28,860 nt of DNA from Micractinium sp. NFX-FRZ. Lineage: Eukaryota > Chlorophyta > Trebouxiophyceae > Chlorellales > Chlorellaceae. The position numbers were made by a program, and so were the translations under genes. The DNA lies in assembly GCA_029339195.1 (NCBI GenBank), contig JAPTJF010000618.1, positions 1 to 28,860 on the forward strand, given 5' to 3'. Shown here in pieces: positions 27,701 through 28,860 of the stretch (within the stretch, counting starts at the first letter, position 1; every line of letters starts with the position of its first letter). The notes beneath the pieces are model-generated. The model saw nothing but the letters and a program-made list of their open reading frames with translations, had not been told where the DNA came from and did not search any database.

Positions 27701-28640
27701 GCTGTGCACATGTAGGGCCTCAAGTTTGACTGTTTCCATCCGCACTCACTGCACCCTGATCTTGCACTCTCTTGTTGGTCATTGTTAATTGCCTGCAGTC
27801 CAAGGGCCTTGAAGTTGAAGGTTTGTTCATCATCCACACACACTCCACCCCGACTCTGCACCCTGCATTGTGGTTGCCTTCCATGGCATGCAGTCCAAGG
27901 GCCTCGAGTTTGATGACGTGTTCATCGTCAACTTCTGCACCGACTCCCCTGTCAAGGACGACTGGCGCATACTGCTGCAGGCGAGGGGGCTCCGGCGGGC
28001 AGGGCGGGCAGGGCGGGCTTGCATGTCGGTGCATCTTTGATGCCGATGTTGTTGCTGTTTGCCCACGGGTTACGCTGGTGTGTCGCCCGCTTGCCCCCTG
28101 CGCACCGCTCAGCTGCTGTGCCATGAAGGGCTGTGGCAGGCAGGTCGATGCCCTGGTCTCTCCCCACTCTGAGCCGTACCTCCAATCCTCTCCTTGTGTC
28201 ATCCACTCAGCCATGTCCCCCTACTTTGTTTACTTTATCTCACGCAGTACTTAGAAGAGCTCGAGCAGGCAGAGGCCCTGCACGGAGCACACGCCCTGCC
28301 CAGCAGGCGGGGGCTGGTGGGAGCGGAGGAGGCGGCGGCGGGGGTTGGGGAGCTGGGGCGCGGCGCGCTGCGGCCGTTGGTGAGTGGGGCGAGGCCACGG
28401 GCAGCGAGCCAAGAACTGGTTGGAGCGGAAGTTCCCCTTACAAAGTAGCGTGGTTGCCGCAAGGCCCGGCACCTGCACGTCCGTTCTGCCTGCCGGTAGA
28501 CCATCCTGCCCGCTACCCAGCTTAAGCTGGCCCCTGACCCGCTGTGCCCTCCTTGCCCGGCATGCCCCCTACCCCCTGCCAGGCCTTTGACGATGCCCAG
28601 CACAAGGTGCTGTGCGAGGAGCTGAAGCACCTCTACACCG
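7416..28640 (+). CDS. Giant CCCH zinc finger-ankyrin-superfamily 1 helicase protein (TRANK1-like), 3' end beyond window
   Basis: I traced 50 coding exons with compatible splice phases and no in-frame stop, totalling 7393 bases (about 2464 residues). The last ends in phase 1 at 28640. Introns average about 280 bases and exons about 150. Domain order: CCCH finger, Pro/Ala/Gln-rich segment, ankyrin-like repeats, coiled coil, further ankyrin repeats, basic and acidic linker, then a UvrD/Rep-type helicase core with motifs I-V. The order ankyrin then helicase, and motifs such as DEVQD, GDTAQTIARG, NYRTHSG and KGLEFDDV, match the TRANK1 group. By family, superfamily 1 helicases use ATP to move on nucleic acid; ankyrin repeats bind proteins and CCCH fingers often bind RNA. 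A nuclear or RNA-linked role is inferred. The least certain points are the start, the exon 1-2 junction and GC donors at five introns. Exons are given in the segment entries. Confidence 0.85.
7831..8439 (+). other. Helicase gene exon 2: Ala/Pro-rich segment with poly-Gln
   Basis: A 203-codon exon between a CAG acceptor and a GTGGGC donor. The first third (ARVASDPHGVALGLDQGL onward) looks folded and helical. The rest is proline- and alanine-rich, with a run of eight prolines (APAPPPPPPPPA-like) and 12 glutamines at 8356-8391 (two CAA and ten CAG). Such segments are usually flexible linkers or contact surfaces. No known domain is recognised. Confidence 0.8.
9111..9243 (+). repeat. Possible decayed duplication upstream of helicase gene exon 4
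   Basis: The pyrimidine tract and acceptor region before exon 4 (TGTACTGCCCTTGTACTGC at 9225-9243) has a close relative at 9111-9131. The bases that follow also resemble the exon start, including GTGCTGCT and ACCTGGAG. The offset is about 114 bases. The upstream copy has lost its acceptor AG at the matching position. It is the weakest of the splice-edge duplications. Confidence 0.45.
9728..9815. repeat. Imperfect GTGCC/TGCCG tandem repeat
   Basis: Pentamers of the type TGCCG, with CTGCAATGCC interruptions, fill the first part of the intron after exon 5. The array lies just downstream of the donor at 9699 and is followed by the CCCTT array at 9841. It has no coding role. Confidence 0.7.
9841..9919. 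repeat. CCCTT pentanucleotide array
   Basis: About 16 nearly perfect copies of CCCTT lie in the intron after exon 5. The strand is purely pyrimidine over roughly 80 bases, so the tract could form triplex (H-DNA) under supercoiling. It also acts as a very long pyrimidine tract, although the true acceptor lies about 180 bases further on. The minus-strand frame with GREGK-type repeats across here is an artefact of this array. Confidence 0.95.
11011..11374 (+). other. Helicase gene exon 8: long charged coiled coil
   Basis: A single 364-base exon encodes about 120 residues made almost only of A, E, R, Q, K and L, starting REQHEERQQAAAERRAQEA. Heptad-like spacing and the absence of proline or glycine indicate a continuous charged helix, either a coiled coil or a single alpha-helix. 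It separates the two ankyrin regions and could act as a spacer or dimerisation rod. Similar low-complexity helices are found in many unrelated proteins, so no homology is claimed. Confidence 0.85.
11547..14655 (+). other. Helicase gene exons 9-16: central helical-repeat region
   Basis: Exons 11547-11797, 12134-12274, 12485-12629, 12894-12994, 13311-13449, 13720-13829, 14023-14157 and 14481-14655, all with matching phases. The products are alpha-helical repeats, partly ankyrin-like: LYNAAHEGQVQLIRTLW, then RRRPDLATLR joining RDAHGFTPVVVAL, followed by RPLSDPAIASGLLEAALLG and DELLGQLISACQEM. Many units diverge from the ankyrin consensus, and some could be a different helical repeat. Exon 11 may start earlier, at 12413, where another in-frame CAG acceptor exists. 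No catalytic motif is visible. Confidence 0.75.
15764..15982 (+). repeat. Triplicated exon 19 3' edge with donor sites
   Basis: The end of exon 19 and its GTGGGT donor (15764-15789) recur at 15856-15881 and 15957-15982. Each copy keeps the CGCCTGGTGGCGCAG exon end and a following GTGGG. The intervening intron sequence is also repeated (TATCAGCCAGAGCTGTTGAT near 15802 and 15904). Offsets are 92 and 101 bases. The first copy continues the protein; the others are intronic but keep donor-like AG|GTGGG sites. Confidence 0.9.
16855..16876. repeat. TG dinucleotide repeat
   Basis: Eleven copies of TG lie in the intron before exon 21, followed by a C-rich pyrimidine tract and the acceptor at 16924. 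TG (UG) repeats near acceptors can bind splicing regulators in other eukaryotes; an effect here is untested. Confidence 0.9.
17267..17308. other. AT-rich island inside an intron
   Basis: About 42 bases, almost all A or T (TGAATTTATTATTTTTAATA followed by similar bases), lie in the intron between exons 21 and 22, in otherwise GC-rich DNA. It begins GAATTT and ends AATTC, giving loosely inverted ends. It has no coding potential. It could be a remnant of inserted foreign or organellar DNA, or simple local drift. Confidence 0.6.
17993..18050. repeat. Short tandem repeats of the CTGGCACAGAC type
   Basis: Four close copies of TGGCACAGAC, twice preceded by CACC, occur in the intron before exon 23. 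The copies are near-perfect but irregularly spaced. They lie about 95 bases upstream of the acceptor and have no coding role. Confidence 0.7.
18553..19251 (+). other. Helicase gene exons 24-25: charged linker with candidate nuclear localisation signal
   Basis: Exons 18553-18669 and 18945-19251. The segment is rich in E, K, A and Q and joins the ankyrin and helicase halves. It holds GGKKREKPE followed by PESRKRQRVE, two basic clusters that could form a nuclear localisation signal. Exon 25 ends in phase 1 at a GTGCGG donor. If two ancestral genes fused, the joint would most likely lie here, yet the frame and phases pass through without a break, and neither a stop nor a new start context is seen. 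Confidence 0.75.
18730..18769. repeat. CTG trinucleotide repeat in intron 24
   Basis: About 13 CTG copies lie in the intron between exons 24 and 25. The tract is non-coding in my model. It matches in type the CAG/CTG tracts found in coding sequence at 8362-8391 and 3697-3873. Confidence 0.95.
19445..21641 (+). other. Helicase gene exons 26-31: N-terminal part of the TRANK1-like helicase module
   Basis: Exons 19445-19634, 19933-20053, 20475-20552, 20807-21057, 21260-21337 and 21564-21641. The protein reads LPWEFTITRDAWHEWLGMD, LLRLQQIGRGAW, GGRIVFEVAADYS and CITLDHKTYESVLPQIE. In this family such a stretch precedes the Walker A motif and resembles a small alpha/beta unit (GRIVFEVAADYS, then LRLWCITLDH). 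A Pro/Gly-rich insert with an acidic patch (EEAEGEQGEHGE) lies in exon 29. The segment ends FYRLSSVLLHAVLEGMDEEV, leading into the ATPase core. Confidence 0.8.
20064..20096 (+). other. G-quadruplex-prone tract next to a donor site
   Basis: Several runs of four to seven G, separated by one or two bases, follow ten bases after the GTGTGT donor of exon 27. The tract is on the transcribed-sense strand, so the pre-mRNA could fold into a G-quadruplex close to the 5' splice site. Confidence 0.75.
21966..22243 (+). repeat. Triplicated exon 32 acceptor and 5' edge
   Basis: Three CAG acceptors end at 21968, 22088 and 22223. Each is followed by a version of the exon 32 start: ASPAEQEI, APPAEQQII and VSPAEQEII. 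Offsets are 120 and 135 bases, and the intronic spacer after copies one and two is also alike (CCCTCTTACATCCTT and CCCCCTTACATCCTT). Only the third copy continues into Walker A. Use of the first or second acceptor would run into a stop at 22186-22188. Traces of a fourth spacer copy may lie just upstream, near 21907. Confidence 0.92.
23195..23230. repeat. GGGT/GGAT short tandem repeat at a donor
   Basis: Units of GTGG, GTGGAT and GGGCGG run for about 36 bases directly from the donor of exon 34. Several GT dinucleotides in similar context lie within a few bases, so donor choice by a few bases could vary. I chose the first one because it gives phase 1, which fits exon 35. Confidence 0.7.
23606..23631. 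repeat. Tandem 13-mer in intron 35
   Basis: CAGTGTCCACCTG occurs twice back to back. It is intronic and has no evident function. Confidence 0.8.
24324..24440 (+). repeat. Duplicated exon 38 acceptor and 5' edge, perfect over 27 bases
   Basis: The CAG acceptor plus exon start encoding GMWKEVTT is present at 24324-24350 and again, without a mismatch, at 24414-24440. The offset is 90 bases. That distance is a multiple of three, and the frame is open from the first copy into the second. Use of the first acceptor would therefore insert 30 residues without breaking the protein. The second acceptor gives the family-like product. Confidence 0.95.
25390..26440 (+). other. Helicase gene exons 41-44: motifs II and III
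   Basis: Exons 25390-25476, 25705-25783, 25943-25994 and 26292-26440. Exon 41 ends at CG with a GC donor (GCAAGC at 25477), and the split Arg codon is completed at 25705. Exon 42 starts RDEVQDFTQAELL, the Walker B / motif II (DEVQD at about 2177-2181). Exon 43 reads CGDTAQTIARGIGFRF, motif III with the conserved Q. Exon 44 continues DIQTLFYEERRDQQALEAV and has a Glu/Gly-rich low-complexity insert. These motifs fix the module as a superfamily 1A helicase of the TRANK1 type, with the ATP-hydrolysing residues present. Confidence 0.92.
26632..28640 (+). other. Helicase gene exons 45-50: motifs IV and V, C-terminal core (cut by window end)
   Basis: Exons 26632-26748, 26983-27066, 27427-27534, 27894-27980, 28248-28379 and 28583-28640. 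Motif IV reads VNYRTHSGILGVASSI. Next come GPKPLLLSTV, HQVVLVRSMESVERLP and motif V, SKGLEFDDVFIVNF. Exon 48 ends CAG with a GC donor (GCGAGG at 27981). Exon 50 reads HKVLCEELKHLYT and stops in phase 1 with a lone G. In this family the next residues would be Ala followed by motif VI (TRAR); G plus C-N would give Ala, so the next exon should begin with C. The gene is therefore not broken but runs off the window. Confidence 0.88.
27796..27925 (+). repeat. Duplicated exon 48 acceptor and 5' edge
   Basis: The acceptor and start of exon 48 (CAG|TCCAAGGGCCTCGAGTTTG from 27891) have a diverged copy at 27796, reading SKGLEVEGLFII instead of SKGLEFDDVFIV. The offset is 95 bases, not a multiple of three. 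Using the upstream acceptor would shift the frame and destroy motif V. The downstream copy has the conserved residues and is taken as the true exon. Confidence 0.9.
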
Positions 28641-28660
28641 GTGGGCCATGTGTGCCGTGC

Positions 28661-28725
28661 TGTGCTGTGCTGTGCTGTGCTGTGCTGTGCTGTGCTGTGC
28701 TGTGCTGCGCTGCGCTGCGCTGTGC
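28661..28725. repeat. TGTGC pentanucleotide array
   Basis: Thirteen copies of TGTGC, three of them TGCGC, lie 20 bases past the donor of exon 50. The array is like the TGCCG-type array after exon 5, so this genome seems prone to pentamer growth just inside introns. Confidence 0.95.
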
Positions 28726-28860
28726 CCCGATGAGCAAGAATCTGAAGCACGTGTGCATGGGTGGGCGCCTGCGCAGTGTGCACCAGGACTTGGCCCATGT
28801 GACTCAAATTTGGCCCACCACAGTGCTGCGCTAGCCTGCCATTTCCTTAAGCAGCCGCCT

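Overview
The window looks like nuclear DNA from a green alga (Chlorophyta, possibly a trebouxiophyte such as a Chlorella relative). Supporting signs are high GC, short exons split by GT-AG introns of roughly 100-500 bases, strong C/T tracts before CAG acceptors, a TGTAA motif just past one stop codon, many CTG/CAG and pentanucleotide repeats, and protein families typical of the green lineage. The lineage is inferred from style and families; no marker gene is present.

Three protein-coding genes are supported. (1) 1545-2675, plus strand, three exons: a small secreted protein with the full eight-cysteine pattern of plant non-specific lipid-transfer proteins. (2) 6664-3546, minus strand, five exons: a membrane-anchored glycerophosphodiester phosphodiesterase-like TIM-barrel protein with a long glutamine-rich tail and changes at two signature positions. 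(3) 7416 to beyond the right edge, plus strand: one very large gene that I could follow through 50 coding exons (7393 coding bases, about 2464 residues). The reading frame stays open and the splice phase matches at every junction. It encodes a CCCH zinc finger, a Pro/Ala/Gln-rich segment, ankyrin-like repeats, a coiled coil, more ankyrin repeats, a basic/acidic linker and a superfamily 1 (UvrD/Rep-like) helicase resembling TRANK1 (TPR and ankyrin repeat-containing protein 1). Helicase motifs I, II, III, IV and V are visible; motif VI should lie just past the window.

Genes 2 and 3 diverge from a shared region of about 750 bases (6665-7415). The stretches 1-1544 and 2676-3545 hold no gene I can support.

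The most unusual signal is structural. At least five, probably six, splice junctions in the two intron-rich genes carry local tandem duplications of about 90-135 bases. Each covers a splice site plus the adjoining exon edge, and the extra copies sit in the intron as decayed or still intact decoy splice sites. The large gene also appears to use GC instead of GT at 5 of 49 introns.
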